NCBI GenBank assembly: GCA_902766345.1
Contig: CACXDK010000167.1
Location: forward strand, 1-16,571
From: an uncultured Spirochaetaceae bacterium
GTDB lineage: Bacteria > Spirochaetota > Spirochaetia > Treponematales > Treponemataceae
Direction of reading: 5' to 3'
DNA length: 16,571 bases
Positions within the stretch are counted from its first letter, which is position 1. Each line of letters starts with the position of its first letter. Below are positions 7,056-15,251 of this stretch, piece by piece. Position numbers and translations under genes: made by a program. Below the pieces are notes generated by a model. That model ran no database searches, was not told the DNA's origin, and saw only the letters and a list, made by a program, of their open reading frames with translations.

Positions 7056-9183
7056 TAGACTGAATCATAGTAATAAGAGGCGATTCTTTTATCTGAGCTT
7101 TGAAACTTTCCTTTAATGACTCACGTTCAGCAGCTGCAGCTACTTCCGTTGCAGGTTCTCCTTCCGAGTTTGCAGCAGGACGTGTATCTGTAACAGCATT
7201 TCCGTCTATGCTCTGTCCGTCATCTCCAGTAGCTTCTGGCATTTTTACAAGAACAATCTCATCATCAATATTCAAAGTGTCATAGAACCCTTTCTTTTTA
7301 TACACACCTTGAGAAATTTCTTCATTTACATCGGTTACTGTGAATGTTCCCAAAACATCCTTGCTGTTATAATTAACACCAACTCCAGTATCTACAGTCT
7401 TAATAGCACCTTTTTTTACGACATCAAAAACAGCACCACTTACAATACCGTCACTCTTACCCAAATCAACAAGAAGAGTGTTTGAAGCATCATTCAAAAC
7501 TTTTCCTCTAATAGGCAGAATATCCAATACAGCCTGACGGAAACGTCTTAAAGATTTTGCTATGCGGTCATTTCCAGTACGGTAAATATGAACATCAGTA
7601 GTTTTAGTTCCTGTGCGTCCAGAATAAATTTCTACATCAAGAGAAAAAGAGCGATCCGTTTCATCTGTTTTCAATACAATAAAATAATCTCTTCCAGAGT
7701 TTCTTGCCTGACGATATGCTTCACCATAACCAGAAACTGCAGTAGTACGTACATCAACAGAAGCAGAAGGAACTCCATTAAATATATCTTTTGCAGCAAT
7801 AGCAATTATTTCATCTACATCTGCATGGATAAGCTGTACTGGATTTTTCATAAAGTAAATGCCAATGTTCCATCGAGTCTTATCAAGATAAAATGGATCA
7901 ACCTTCCATCTCTTTGAAAGATTGTCAGACATCAAGCTTTCAAGAGCTTCTTCAACGTCATCATTCTTTGTTTGCTGCTCTGTACGTGAATTAGAAACAG
8001 CATCACGCATATTCTTTATGAACTTCAACTGTTGAAGATAAAGTTCATAGAAACCGTCTCTTGCAAGCATATCAGCAAAAGACTGACGAATAGAAGTATC
8101 CAGAGGATCAATAGAAAGAGCCTTTTGATACTCATAACGTTCACTAGGACCATCAAAATTGCGTTTGTATTCACGAGCTTTATTTATGTGAAATGAAGAC
8201 CACTCATTTCTTCTAGAATCTTCAATAGCAAGAGTTGTATCTACCAGCTGCTCCAATGCAAAGCGCATAACTTCATCCACAGGATTAATAGAAAGACCTG
8301 TATTAAATGATTTTATAGCAGCCTCATTATCTTTTAAACATCTCTGAGAAAGTCCTTTTAAATACCATGCACCAGTAAGACTACGATTTCTTCCAATTCG
8401 GTAATCACACAGATCTATTACTTCATTATATCTCTGCTGAGAATATAAAATAGATGCCAAAAGTTCATAAGCCTTGTCATAATTAGGACTTATCTGTATA
8501 GCACTTCTTACAAGACGTTCTGCAGTCTCAAATTCACCACGTTTAGTAGCAAGATAAGATGCAAGGTAATAAACTTCAGGATCACCGTTATGATATTCTA
8601 TAGCCTGATTTACATAACGCTCTGCAATATCATTTTTACCCTCTTCTGCACTAACAAGAGCAAGACTAAGCAAAGCCTTTCTATTCTTGTTATCCCTCTT
8701 CAATGCATCAAGATACAAACGTTCTGCAGATTTAAGGCTTCCACTGTACAAATTAAGTTCCGCAAGTCCAAAACGAGCATCTATATCATTCGGATATTTT
8801 TTTAATACATCATTAAATACAGTTTTTGCTTCATCAAGGCGACCAAGAGAAATAAGAGCCATTCCTTTCAGATTTTCAATTTCACTGACATTACGGGAAT
8901 ATTTTGCCGCATTATCTGCATATTCAATACACAAATCATATTCGCCAAGATTATATGTACATACAGAAAGATTATACCAGGCATCTCCATATTGAGGATT
9001 AACAATTAAAGCTTCTCTGTAAGATTCAACGGCACCGTAATAATCTCCACGCTGCTGTAGAGCATTTGCTTTCTGATAAAGAGAATGTGCTGTCTGGGGT
9101 TGGGCAAAAAGACCGCCTGCTACCATTCCTGCAAGCAATAAAATAAAAAAAGTCTTCTTAAGAAAAATAAAACGGTCTTTCAT
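7048..9183 (-). CDS. Large exported TPR-repeat protein
   Basis: The product has 711 residues. Residues 1-27 are a signal peptide (core FFILLLAGMVAGG, cleavage in LFAQ). Residues about 32-310 are tandem TPRs, for instance YQKANALQQRGDYYGAVESY, NLKGMALISLGRLDEAKTVF and YLKGLSQRCLKDNEAAIKSF, with one more unit around 335-375. The C-terminal part (about 450-660) is a separate domain. It contains GRDYFIVLKTDE, LPIRGKVL, then LLVDLGKSDGIVSGAVFDVV, a pattern seen in FlgT-like C-terminal domains and other envelope proteins; this assignment is tentative. The last 50 residues are Ala/Glu-rich and low in complexity. A strong Shine-Dalgarno (GAGGTGGTGG) lies 7 bases before the ATG, and the gap to the CorC-like gene is 21 bases. 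It is probably a periplasmic or outer-membrane-associated assembly scaffold. Its 3' end overlaps the convergent gene by 8 bases. Confidence 0.87.
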   Translation of the reverse strand: MKDRFIFLKKTFFILLLAGMVAGGLFAQPQTAHSLYQKANALQQRGDYYGAVESYREALIVNPQYGDAWYNLSVCTYNLGEYDLCIEYADNAAKYSRNVSEIENLKGMALISLGRLDEAKTVFNDVLKKYPNDIDARFGLAELNLYSGSLKSAERLYLDALKRDNKNRKALLSLALVSAEEGKNDIAERYVNQAIEYHNGDPEVYYLASYLATKRGEFETAERLVRSAIQISPNYDKAYELLASILYSQQRYNEVIDLCDYRIGRNRSLTGAWYLKGLSQRCLKDNEAAIKSFNTGLSINPVDEVMRFALEQLVDTTLAIEDSRRNEWSSFHINKAREYKRNFDGPSERYEYQKALSIDPLDTSIRQSFADMLARDGFYELYLQQLKFIKNMRDAVSNSRTEQQTKNDDVEEALESLMSDNLSKRWKVDPFYLDKTRWNIGIYFMKNPVQLIHADVDEIIAIAAKDIFNGVPSASVDVRTTAVSGYGEAYRQARNSGRDYFIVLKTDETDRSFSLDVEIYSGRTGTKTTDVHIYRTGNDRIAKSLRRFRQAVLDILPIRGKVLNDASNTLLVDLGKSDGIVSGAVFDVVKKGAIKTVDTGVGVNYNSKDVLGTFTVTDVNEEISQGVYKKKGFYDTLNIDDEIVLVKMPEATGDDGQSIDGNAVTDTRPAANSEGEPATEVAAAAERESLKESFKAQIKESPLITMIQSII

Positions 9184-9204
9184 AAATTTTCCACCACCTC
9201 ATTT

Positions 9205-9990
9205 TTAAACATCGTCATTATCTTCTTTATCTTTACGGAATATCACTTTAATAACGTCAACTTTATGCCCTTCCATTTCCTGTACAATAAAATCATATTG
9301 ATTCCAAGAGACTTTTTCAAACTTTACAGGTATTTTTCCGAACAAATCAAAAACAAAACCTCCAAGAGTATCAAAATCTCCTGTCGGGAAATGAGAAGAA
9401 ATCATTTCATTCAAGTCATCCAGGCTCACACGGGCATCACAAAGCCAGACATTATCGCCCAACGGAAGAATATCTTCCCTTTCGTTGTCAAATTCATCCT
9501 GAATATCGCCAACAATCTCTTCAATAATGTCTTCCATGCATACAATGCCGCTTATTCCACCGTATTCGTCAATTGCAATGGCAATATGAATATGACGGCG
9601 TTTAAATTCTCGTAATAAAGAATCTATTCTCTTACTTTCAGGCACAAAATATGCCTTACGTATAATTTTTTCAAGGTTTACTTCTTCATGACGTGCAAAA
9701 GTTGCAATTAAATCCTTTACATACAAAACACCAACAACATTATCAATCGAAGTTGAATATACAGGAAAACGGGAATGACCGCTTTTTGTTATCTTCTGTA
9801 ACAATTCATCATTAAGAGTATCAATTGAAAGAAAATCAACATCAATTCTAGGAACCATTACCTCTTTTACAGTTGTCTGCGAAAGATCTTCAACTCCCTG
9901 AATCATGTCTTTCTTTTCTTCTGTCAGCAACACCTGTTGGGGAGAATCTTCTGTTTTTTTTTCTTTTTTTATAAATTTAAATAAATCCAT
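9205..9990 (-). CDS. CBS-pair / CorC_HlyC domain protein (TlyC/CorC family)
   Basis: This 261-residue protein has the layout of the soluble CorC/TlyC proteins. A basic N-terminus is followed by the entry motif VEDLSQTTVKEVMVPRIDVDFL. Two CBS motifs come next (SGHSRFPVYSTSIDNVVGVLYVKDLI and IAIAIDEYGGISGIVCMEDIIEEIVGDIQDEFD; nucleotide-binding in the family), then a C-terminal CorC_HlyC domain (about 175-255). Such proteins are linked to magnesium/cobalt efflux; the haemolysin name is historical. I start at ATG 9990, 5 bases after the ybeY stop with AGG upstream. An in-frame ATG at 10062 would add 24 residues lying inside ybeY and unlike the family. Next to ybeY is the usual place for corC (ybeX). 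Confidence 0.92.
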   Translation of the reverse strand: MDLFKFIKKEKKTEDSPQQVLLTEEKKDMIQGVEDLSQTTVKEVMVPRIDVDFLSIDTLNDELLQKITKSGHSRFPVYSTSIDNVVGVLYVKDLIATFARHEEVNLEKIIRKAYFVPESKRIDSLLREFKRRHIHIAIAIDEYGGISGIVCMEDIIEEIVGDIQDEFDNEREDILPLGDNVWLCDARVSLDDLNEMISSHFPTGDFDTLGGFVFDLFGKIPVKFEKVSWNQYDFIVQEMEGHKVDVIKVIFRKDKEDNDDV

Positions 9991-9995
9991 TTTTT

Positions 9996-10478
9996 TTAAC
10001 CTATAATATGAACTGATTGCAATTCCTGCAAAAGAGTCTTCTGAAGCTTGAGCATTTCGCACTCAGGCTCTACATCTTTCTGCACATGCTCATCTCCATG
10101 ATCATAGCCATTTAAATGCAAAACACCATGTATTAAAAGCCGTTTCAGTTCTTCATCTTCTGTAACTTCAAAATATTCTGCATTTTTTGCAAGCATATTA
10201 ACGCTTATTGCAATATCACCAGAACATTTCCATAAAGTTCCCTGCTCATCAGTATAACTATCACCGCTTTCAAAACTAAGAACATCTGTAGGTTCATCAA
10301 TGTTACGATATTCTCTGTTTAAATCCTTAATATATTCATCAGAGCAGAAAAAAACAGAAAATTCCTGACCGTCATAACCAGCTTTCTGCATAACAGCCTG
10401 CAAAAATGGTTCAACTTTGTCCAACCAAGAAGGTTCTGCACAGGAGTCTTCAACATCAACAAGAATTCTATTTGCCAT
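9996..10478 (-). CDS. ybeY: Endoribonuclease / rRNA maturation factor YbeY
   Basis: YbeY is a zinc-dependent RNase involved in 16S rRNA 3'-end maturation and ribosome quality control. The signature HGVLHLNGYDH gives the three zinc-binding histidines (117, 121 and 127 in 160-residue numbering). The conserved upstream block LNREYRNIDEPTDVLSF and GDIAIS are also intact. I choose ATG 10478 because AAGGTGAGG lies directly before it. The upstream in-frame ATG at 10493 has no ribosome-binding site and actually forms part of this Shine-Dalgarno region. The chosen start overlaps the pgpH stop by 11 bases, so translation is coupled. Total length is typical of the family. Confidence 0.95.
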   Translation of the reverse strand: MANRILVDVEDSCAEPSWLDKVEPFLQAVMQKAGYDGQEFSVFFCSDEYIKDLNREYRNIDEPTDVLSFESGDSYTDEQGTLWKCSGDIAISVNMLAKNAEYFEVTEDEELKRLLIHGVLHLNGYDHGDEHVQKDVEPECEMLKLQKTLLQELQSVHIIG

Positions 10479-12198
10479 TTTCCTCACCTTCATTACGCGC
10501 TTTTTCTAAAGTTTTATCGCCAAGCGCAGCTTCAACAACTTTTCCTGTCTCAGGATCTTTCTGATCAGGATATTTAACACGAGAATGATAAAAACTAGTC
10601 AGAATTTGTACAAAAGATTCCTTTATCAGAGCAAGATCCTGAAAAGTAAGTGGACAATTCTGAAGTTGGTTTTCATTTATTTTATTAGTAATAAGTTCCT
10701 GAATAAACTTCTCAATTCTAGAAGCAGAAGGATTATCCAAGCTTCTACAGGCAGCTTCTACTGTATCAGCAAGCATGACAACTCCACTTTCCCTGCTTGT
10801 AGGAGGATTTCCAGTATATGAATAATCTTCCGGCTTTACCGAAGGATCAGATTCCTTAGCCTTTACATAAAATCCCCTAAGAACCTGATTTCCATGATGT
10901 TCACTTATTATAGCAACAACCTGATGAGGCAAACGCAGTTCAGCAGCCTTTTCAACACCTTTTTTTACATGATTACGAATAACACTCACAGACAAAGAAG
11001 GATTAAGTTCATCGTGAATATTCTGACCATTCTGATTTTCAGTAAAATATTCAGGATTGTCTATTTTTCCAATATCATGATAATAGCCGCCAACACGGGC
11101 AAGCAGAGAATTTGCGCCTATTCTGTTACAGGCAGCTTCCGCCAGCTGTGCAACCATCAAAGAATGATTATATGTACCGCCAGCATTAATCATCATATTC
11201 TGCATTATAGGATTATGAGTATCGCTCAAATCCATCAAACGGAATACAGAAGCACTGTTCAGAATGTATTCAAGCGGCGTAATAAAGCCTAAACATAAAA
11301 TACCAGAAATAAAGCCTGTAAAAGCAACTCCAAAGAGCGAAATCATCCAGCCATTCATTGTATTAAAGAAAATAATCCTGAATACAAGAAGGAATGCAGC
11401 ACTCAAAAAGCCCTGTACAGCAGATGCAAAAACAAGATCTATACGGCGCTCTATACGGCGCACTATGCGTGCAGCAGCAAATGCAATACATAATGTATAC
11501 AAGAACGGTACAAGCATGTATCCAGAAGCACCTAAAATTACAAAAGAATCAAGAATTGCAAAAAATACAGCATCCATCTGCCCAAATAGAATTGCCACAA
11601 GGAAAGTAAAGAAAACCGTAGGAAGAAGAATGTTTATGGAATACGGATTCGCAAACCAGACCGTCTTCATGCCAAACACGGTCACGGCAAACGTTATAAA
11701 AAAGAAAATATCAATAGTAATTATTTCTTTTAGTTCACAAACCTTATTCAAACTTATTTTGCCAAACAAAAAGAAATATAAAGCACTCCAAAGAATAATA
11801 TACAGCACAGAATTGGCAAAAGCTCTGTAATCAATATAAGCTTTTGATTCTGACATTTTTTTCATCTTGGCATAGCCTTCTTCTGTAATAGGGAATCCCT
11901 TACGGACAACCTTTTCCCCTTTTTCAACAGACACAGGATTATCATAATCAGAAGGAAGCGTCTTTGTTGCAATTATGGTAATATCCGAAATCTGCCCAAC
12001 CTCATAATTCCTCATATTAAAAGAAAGTATGGTATTTGTTGTTGCAACTCGGAAAAAAGACAGCATAGACATTATAACAAACATAATCACGAAAGAAACA
12101 AGCTTTAAAATGTTTCCTGCAAGATAAGTTTTTATAGATTCGGTAACAACATGTGTAGAACTACTCTTAGTATTGCTCTTCTTTTTTTTCGTTTTCAT
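10468..12198 (-). CDS. pgpH: PgpH-type 7TM-HD cyclic-di-AMP phosphodiesterase with short ectodomain
   Basis: This is a membrane HD-domain phosphohydrolase, 576 residues. There is one N-terminal TM (about 28-50), an extracytoplasmic segment (51-125), a cluster of TM helices (about 126-312), then the cytoplasmic HD domain. The junction MDLSDTHNPIMQNMMINAGGTYNHSLMVAQLAEAA and the metal motif YYHDIGKID (H374, D375) are hallmark family sequences; further His ligands are likely at 345, 410 and 434-435. In characterised relatives this domain hydrolyses c-di-AMP to pApA. The ectodomain is only about 75 residues, against roughly 250 or more in Firmicute PgpH. The gene starts inside phoH (32-base overlap) and ends inside the start of ybeY. 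Substrate is inferred from the family; no diadenylate cyclase is in the window. Confidence 0.9.
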   Translation of the reverse strand: MKTKKKKSNTKSSSTHVVTESIKTYLAGNILKLVSFVIMFVIMSMLSFFRVATTNTILSFNMRNYEVGQISDITIIATKTLPSDYDNPVSVEKGEKVVRKGFPITEEGYAKMKKMSESKAYIDYRAFANSVLYIILWSALYFFLFGKISLNKVCELKEIITIDIFFFITFAVTVFGMKTVWFANPYSINILLPTVFFTFLVAILFGQMDAVFFAILDSFVILGASGYMLVPFLYTLCIAFAAARIVRRIERRIDLVFASAVQGFLSAAFLLVFRIIFFNTMNGWMISLFGVAFTGFISGILCLGFITPLEYILNSASVFRLMDLSDTHNPIMQNMMINAGGTYNHSLMVAQLAEAACNRIGANSLLARVGGYYHDIGKIDNPEYFTENQNGQNIHDELNPSLSVSVIRNHVKKGVEKAAELRLPHQVVAIISEHHGNQVLRGFYVKAKESDPSVKPEDYSYTGNPPTSRESGVVMLADTVEAACRSLDNPSASRIEKFIQELITNKINENQLQNCPLTFQDLALIKESFVQILTSFYHSRVKYPDQKDPETGKVVEAALGDKTLEKARNEGEENGK

Positions 12199-13153
12199 AC
12201 GCCTGAATTATCCGTTTTACTAATCCGTTCCTAACAACATCCTGCGAAGTAAGCTGTTTTACAGCAACACCTGGAATATCCGAAAGAATATTCATAGCAT
12301 GTGCAAGTCCGGAACCAACATGTCTAGACAGGTCTACCTGAGTCAAATCACCAGTAACAAACACTTTAGAGCCTTCTCCCATTCTTGTAAGGAACATTTT
12401 CATCTGCTCTCGCGTTGTATTCTGAGCTTCGTCAAGAATTATGACACTATCATTCAATGTTCTACCCCTCATGTAAGCCAGAGGAGCAATTTCTATTATA
12501 CCAGATTCTGTCATTTTTCGTACAGTCTCACGAGGCAAGACTGCATTCATAGAGTCGTACAAAGGTCTGATGTACGGATTAATTTTTTCCTGCAAATCAC
12601 CAGGCAAATAACCAAGACTTTCCCCAGCTTCAACAACAGGACGAGTAAGAACAATGCCGTTTACTTCATGATTAAGAACAAGACGCAAAGCTTCTGCTAC
12701 TGCAAGGAACGTTTTTCCAGAACCAGCAGGTCCTTCTGCAATAACCATATCGCAAGAACGTAAAAGCTTTACGAATTCAGCCTGTCCTCGTGTGCGAGGA
12801 TACACTTTGCGGGTTCCGCCAGGAATAACTATACTGCATTGTTCAAAAAGCTCATGATCATGGGCAGAAACAAAAGAATGTTCCGTCTGCATCTGAGCAT
12901 TTAAAATGGAATGAATAACATCAGTATCATTTGAAAAAGGAATACCAGCAGACATTTCATCAAGAACACGGTCAACAATAAATCGGAATTCCTGTGTTTT
13001 TTCACCAGATTCACTATCTATAGAAAGTTCATTTCCTCGTGCAAAAACAGGAATTCCCAAATAAGATTCAATGAGTTTTAAATTACTGTCATTCGTTCCA
13101 CATACACGCTGCAACAGCGTGCTGTCAGGAACAATAATCGTATACGCAGACAT
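12167..13153 (-). CDS. phoH: PhoH-like ATPase
   Basis: This 328-residue PhoH family NTPase has a typical N-terminal segment with a KH-like region (about 20-70: NLKLIESYLGIPVFARGNEL), then the P-loop ATPase. Walker A is GPAGSGKT (141-148) and Walker B ends in IILDEAQN (238-245). The family-specific blocks RPVVEAGESLGYLPGDLQEK, PLYDSMNAVL, AYMRGRTLNDS and FVTGDLTQVDLS are all intact. PhoH proteins are thought to act in RNA metabolism, often beside YbeY, as here. The gene starts 12 bases after the receptor stop, with CGGA as a modest ribosome-binding site, and its end overlaps pgpH by 32 bases. Confidence 0.95.
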   Translation of the reverse strand: MSAYTIIVPDSTLLQRVCGTNDSNLKLIESYLGIPVFARGNELSIDSESGEKTQEFRFIVDRVLDEMSAGIPFSNDTDVIHSILNAQMQTEHSFVSAHDHELFEQCSIVIPGGTRKVYPRTRGQAEFVKLLRSCDMVIAEGPAGSGKTFLAVAEALRLVLNHEVNGIVLTRPVVEAGESLGYLPGDLQEKINPYIRPLYDSMNAVLPRETVRKMTESGIIEIAPLAYMRGRTLNDSVIILDEAQNTTREQMKMFLTRMGEGSKVFVTGDLTQVDLSRHVGSGLAHAMNILSDIPGVAVKQLTSQDVVRNGLVKRIIQAYENEKKEEQY

Positions 13154-13165
13154 CTAATAATCCGC

Positions 13166-14974
13166 TTAAATTTTAAATCCAGTTATCATATCTATCACAG
13201 CCTCAGCAGCCACACGGTTTTTATCAGTTGACTCCAATGTATATTCAGCAGAAGATTTCATTTCTGTAATACTATTAGAAACAGACTTTGATTCAGACAT
13301 AGTATCACTTGCAAGCTTGTTCAAATCACCAATACCAGTAAAAAGCTTAGAGCTTTCGTTTCGCATCTGCTCAGATGCACTGGTCAAAGATTGAATTGTA
13401 TCTTGAAGAATACGGGTTGTATCCAAAAGATTTCTTACGGCATCTTTTTCCTCAATCATTCCCTTCTGAACATTTTTCATAAGTTCATCCATTTGAGAAA
13501 TGTGAGAGGAAACAGTTGCAAATGATTCAGTTGAAACATTTGAAGATTCCGCAATTTCAGTTATAGATGAAGTAACACTGCCAAGAAGAGCTTTTATCTG
13601 ACTAGACTGCTTTGCGGAAGTTTCTGCAAGTGCACGAATTTCATCAGCAACAACACCAAAACCACGACCAGCATCACCAGCATGAGCAGCTTCGATTGCA
13701 GCATTCATTGCAAGAAGGTTTGTCTGAGAAGCAATGCGTGCTATAGCAGTATTTGCTTCATTCAAATGTGCCGACTGCTGTGCAATCTCCGCCATCTGCT
13801 CAGACACACGCTTCTGATTAGACTTACCATTTTCAGACTCTTTAACAAGCAGTTCATAATCCTTAGAGATTTTCTCAACAATGGAACTTACGGACTGAAT
13901 ATTAGTAGAAATATGTTCAATAGCAGAAGAAGACTTTATAATTGCTCCTTCCTGATCAGAAATTTTTTCTTTAAGTCTGCCTATCTCATCTTCTACGGCG
14001 GTTACCCCTTCTGTTATGTTCTGAACCTTATTTGTCTGAAGTTTTATCTTTTCATCAATAGAAAAAACACTGTCTGAAGCGGCATTTATGCTCTGAATAT
14101 TAGTATTCATGCGATCATAAACTTCAGTACCAGTCTTTGAAAGAACTAAAGAATGCTTTTTAAGCTCTTCAATAAGCTTTGCAAGGCTATTTATAACGCT
14201 ATTACAGTTTTTTGCAAGATGCGAAAGCTCTTTTCCGCCAGTTTCAGGAATGCGGGCTGTTAAATCCGCCTTTCCACTTGAAATGCTTTCCATAGATGCA
14301 GAAATCTTTGACATAGAACCAAAGATAATATTTGTAAAAGTCCATACTATAAAACCGCCCAGAATAACACACACAATACCAATGAGAGCAAGCTTTATTA
14401 TCTCATTCCTCATGCTTCTGACAAATTCATCTATGGCAAAGTCACATCCAACCATGCCAACAACCTGCCCTGAAGAATTCTTAATTCCCTCATAGGTACT
14501 TATAGTCCAACCCCACACTTCTTGTTTTGTAATGCCAGAAGTAGTCTGTTCCCCAGTCCTAAAAGCTTCCAAAGGAGCATTTCCCCATGTTTCAACATAA
14601 TCTTCTGCACCAAGAGGTGAAAAGTTTTCAACATCAGCAGGATCACCCCCATCTACAACATAAAAATAGGAATTTCCCTTTTTAGCCATAGTATAAAGGT
14701 AAGATGCACCTACAGATTCCTTTAAATCCATAAGCCACAAACGAAGCTCATCATAATACGGATCAGAGTCATCCATCTTCTTTAAAAATCTTTCAAACTC
14801 ATCCCCGTCAATATGACTAATAGTTTTAGAGACAACAGGACCACCTTCTGCAGATGAAAAAGTCTTTGCCGTCTTAACAATCATGTTAGCAGATACAATA
14901 GTTACAAGGGTAAAAGCAATAATAAAGAACGCTGCAAATACTATTACAAATCTAGCTCTTAGCGATTTAAACAT
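13166..14974 (-). CDS. Methyl-accepting chemotaxis protein, Cache-type sensor
   Basis: This transmembrane chemoreceptor has 602 residues. TM1 is at about 9-31, with a periplasmic sensor of about 160 residues. That sensor contains [20 protein letters not shown] and [30 protein letters not shown], the late strands of a Cache/PAS-like fold. TM2 is at 191-216, HAMP at about 217-270, and a long coiled-coil signalling domain follows. The hairpin tip that binds CheA/CheW is [20 protein letters not shown] followed by [20 protein letters not shown] (411-450). No C-terminal CheR-tethering pentapeptide is visible; it ends TGFKI. The ligand cannot be told, though Cache sensors usually bind small metabolites. 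AAAGGA lies about 11 bases before the ATG. It heads the phoH-pgpH-ybeY cluster by position, 12 bases from phoH. Confidence 0.96.
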   Translation of the reverse strand: MFKSLRARFVIVFAAFFIIAFTLVTIVSANMIVKTAKTFSSAEGGPVVSKTISHIDGDEFERFLKKMDDSDPYYDELRLWLMDLKESVGASYLYTMAKKGNSYFYVVDGGDPADVENFSPLGAEDYVETWGNAPLEAFRTGEQTTSGITKQEVWGWTISTYEGIKNSSGQVVGMVGCDFAIDEFVRSMRNEIIKLALIGIVCVILGGFIVWTFTNIIFGSMSKISASMESISSGKADLTARIPETGGKELSHLAKNCNSVINSLAKLIEELKKHSLVLSKTGTEVYDRMNTNIQSINAASDSVFSIDEKIKLQTNKVQNITEGVTAVEDEIGRLKEKISDQEGAIIKSSSAIEHISTNIQSVSSIVEKISKDYELLVKESENGKSNQKRVSEQMAEIAQQSAHLNEANTAIARIASQTNLLAMNAAIEAAHAGDAGRGFGVVADEIRALAETSAKQSSQIKALLGSVTSSITEIAESSNVSTESFATVSSHISQMDELMKNVQKGMIEEKDAVRNLLDTTRILQDTIQSLTSASEQMRNESSKLFTGIGDLNKLASDTMSESKSVSNSITEMKSSAEYTLESTDKNRVAAEAVIDMITGFKI

Positions 14975-15020
14975 AATCTTTTAATTTCCTTTATTAATGT
15001 TATAAAAAAATACTCCTTTA

Positions 15021-15051
15021 ATTATACAATACCGTTTCCTACTCTTGTCAA
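15021..15051 (-). promoter_or_regulatory. Likely promoter of the receptor-phoH operon
   Basis: On the minus strand a perfect TTGACA (15051-15046) and a perfect TATAAT (15026-15021) are separated by 19 bases, slightly longer than ideal. A second register, TTGTAT at 15029-15024, has 16-base spacing. The start of transcription would be near 15014, leaving a leader of about 40 bases before the ATG at 14974. An AAAGGAG just after the -10 is too far from the ATG to serve as its ribosome-binding site. Confidence 0.5.
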
Positions 15052-15073
15052 GTCATAAAATTACATAAAACGC

Positions 15074-15102
15074 TTGAAAATTTTATATTTTCCATTTATT
15101 AT
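15074..15102 (+). promoter_or_regulatory. Candidate plus-strand promoter for a small RNA
   Basis: TTGAAA (15074-15079) and TATTAT (15097-15102) are each 5 of 6 to the sigma-70 consensus at 17-base spacing. It points toward the orphan terminator at 15213-15249 and diverges from the receptor promoter. The surroundings are very AT-rich, so chance matches are easy. Confidence 0.35.
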
Positions 15103-15108
15103 AAATAT

Positions 15109-15249
15109 GTAAATACTAATAATGAATTTGTAAACAATCTTTTTTAAGGTCTATTCGTACTCTTTTACTTATTGCCTTATTTTAAAAACAAGTTAATTAA
15201 AAAAGCAGACAGGACCGTGTGTCGATGGGTGGGCGCACGGTCTTTTTTT
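15109..15249 (+). ncRNA. Hypothetical small RNA of about 140 nt
   Basis: The interval runs from the start predicted by the TTGAAA/TATTAT promoter to the end of a strong intrinsic terminator on the same strand. No plus-strand protein gene lies upstream that could use this terminator; both neighbours are on the minus strand. No ribosome-binding site and usable reading frame is seen inside. No RNA family is recognised. The call rests only on the promoter plus terminator arrangement. Confidence 0.3.
15213..15249 (+). terminator. Intrinsic terminator, plus-strand orientation
   Basis: The stem arms GACCGTGTG (15213-15221) and CGCACGGTC (15234-15242) pair over 9 bp with one G-T wobble. The loop is 12 bases and seven T follow immediately (15243-15249). 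Read on the minus strand, the same hairpin lies just beyond the stop of the outer membrane protein gene at 15252, but the T run (six T) there begins 8 bases after the stem. It may still serve as a weaker terminator for that gene. Confidence 0.8.
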
Positions 15250-15251
15250 AT

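Noticed and set aside
9991..10062. Longer CorC-like protein from ATG 10062
   Set aside because: The extra 24 residues overlap ybeY coding sequence and do not resemble the family; ATG 9990 directly follows the ybeY stop.
10479..10493. ybeY start at ATG 10493
   Set aside because: No Shine-Dalgarno precedes it, and these bases supply the AAGGTGAGG for the ATG at 10478.
11264..11830. Long plus-strand ORF (188 codons) within pgpH
   Set aside because: It is antisense to a clearly conserved gene, and its Lys/Arg/Ile-rich composition is that of an AT-rich shadow frame.
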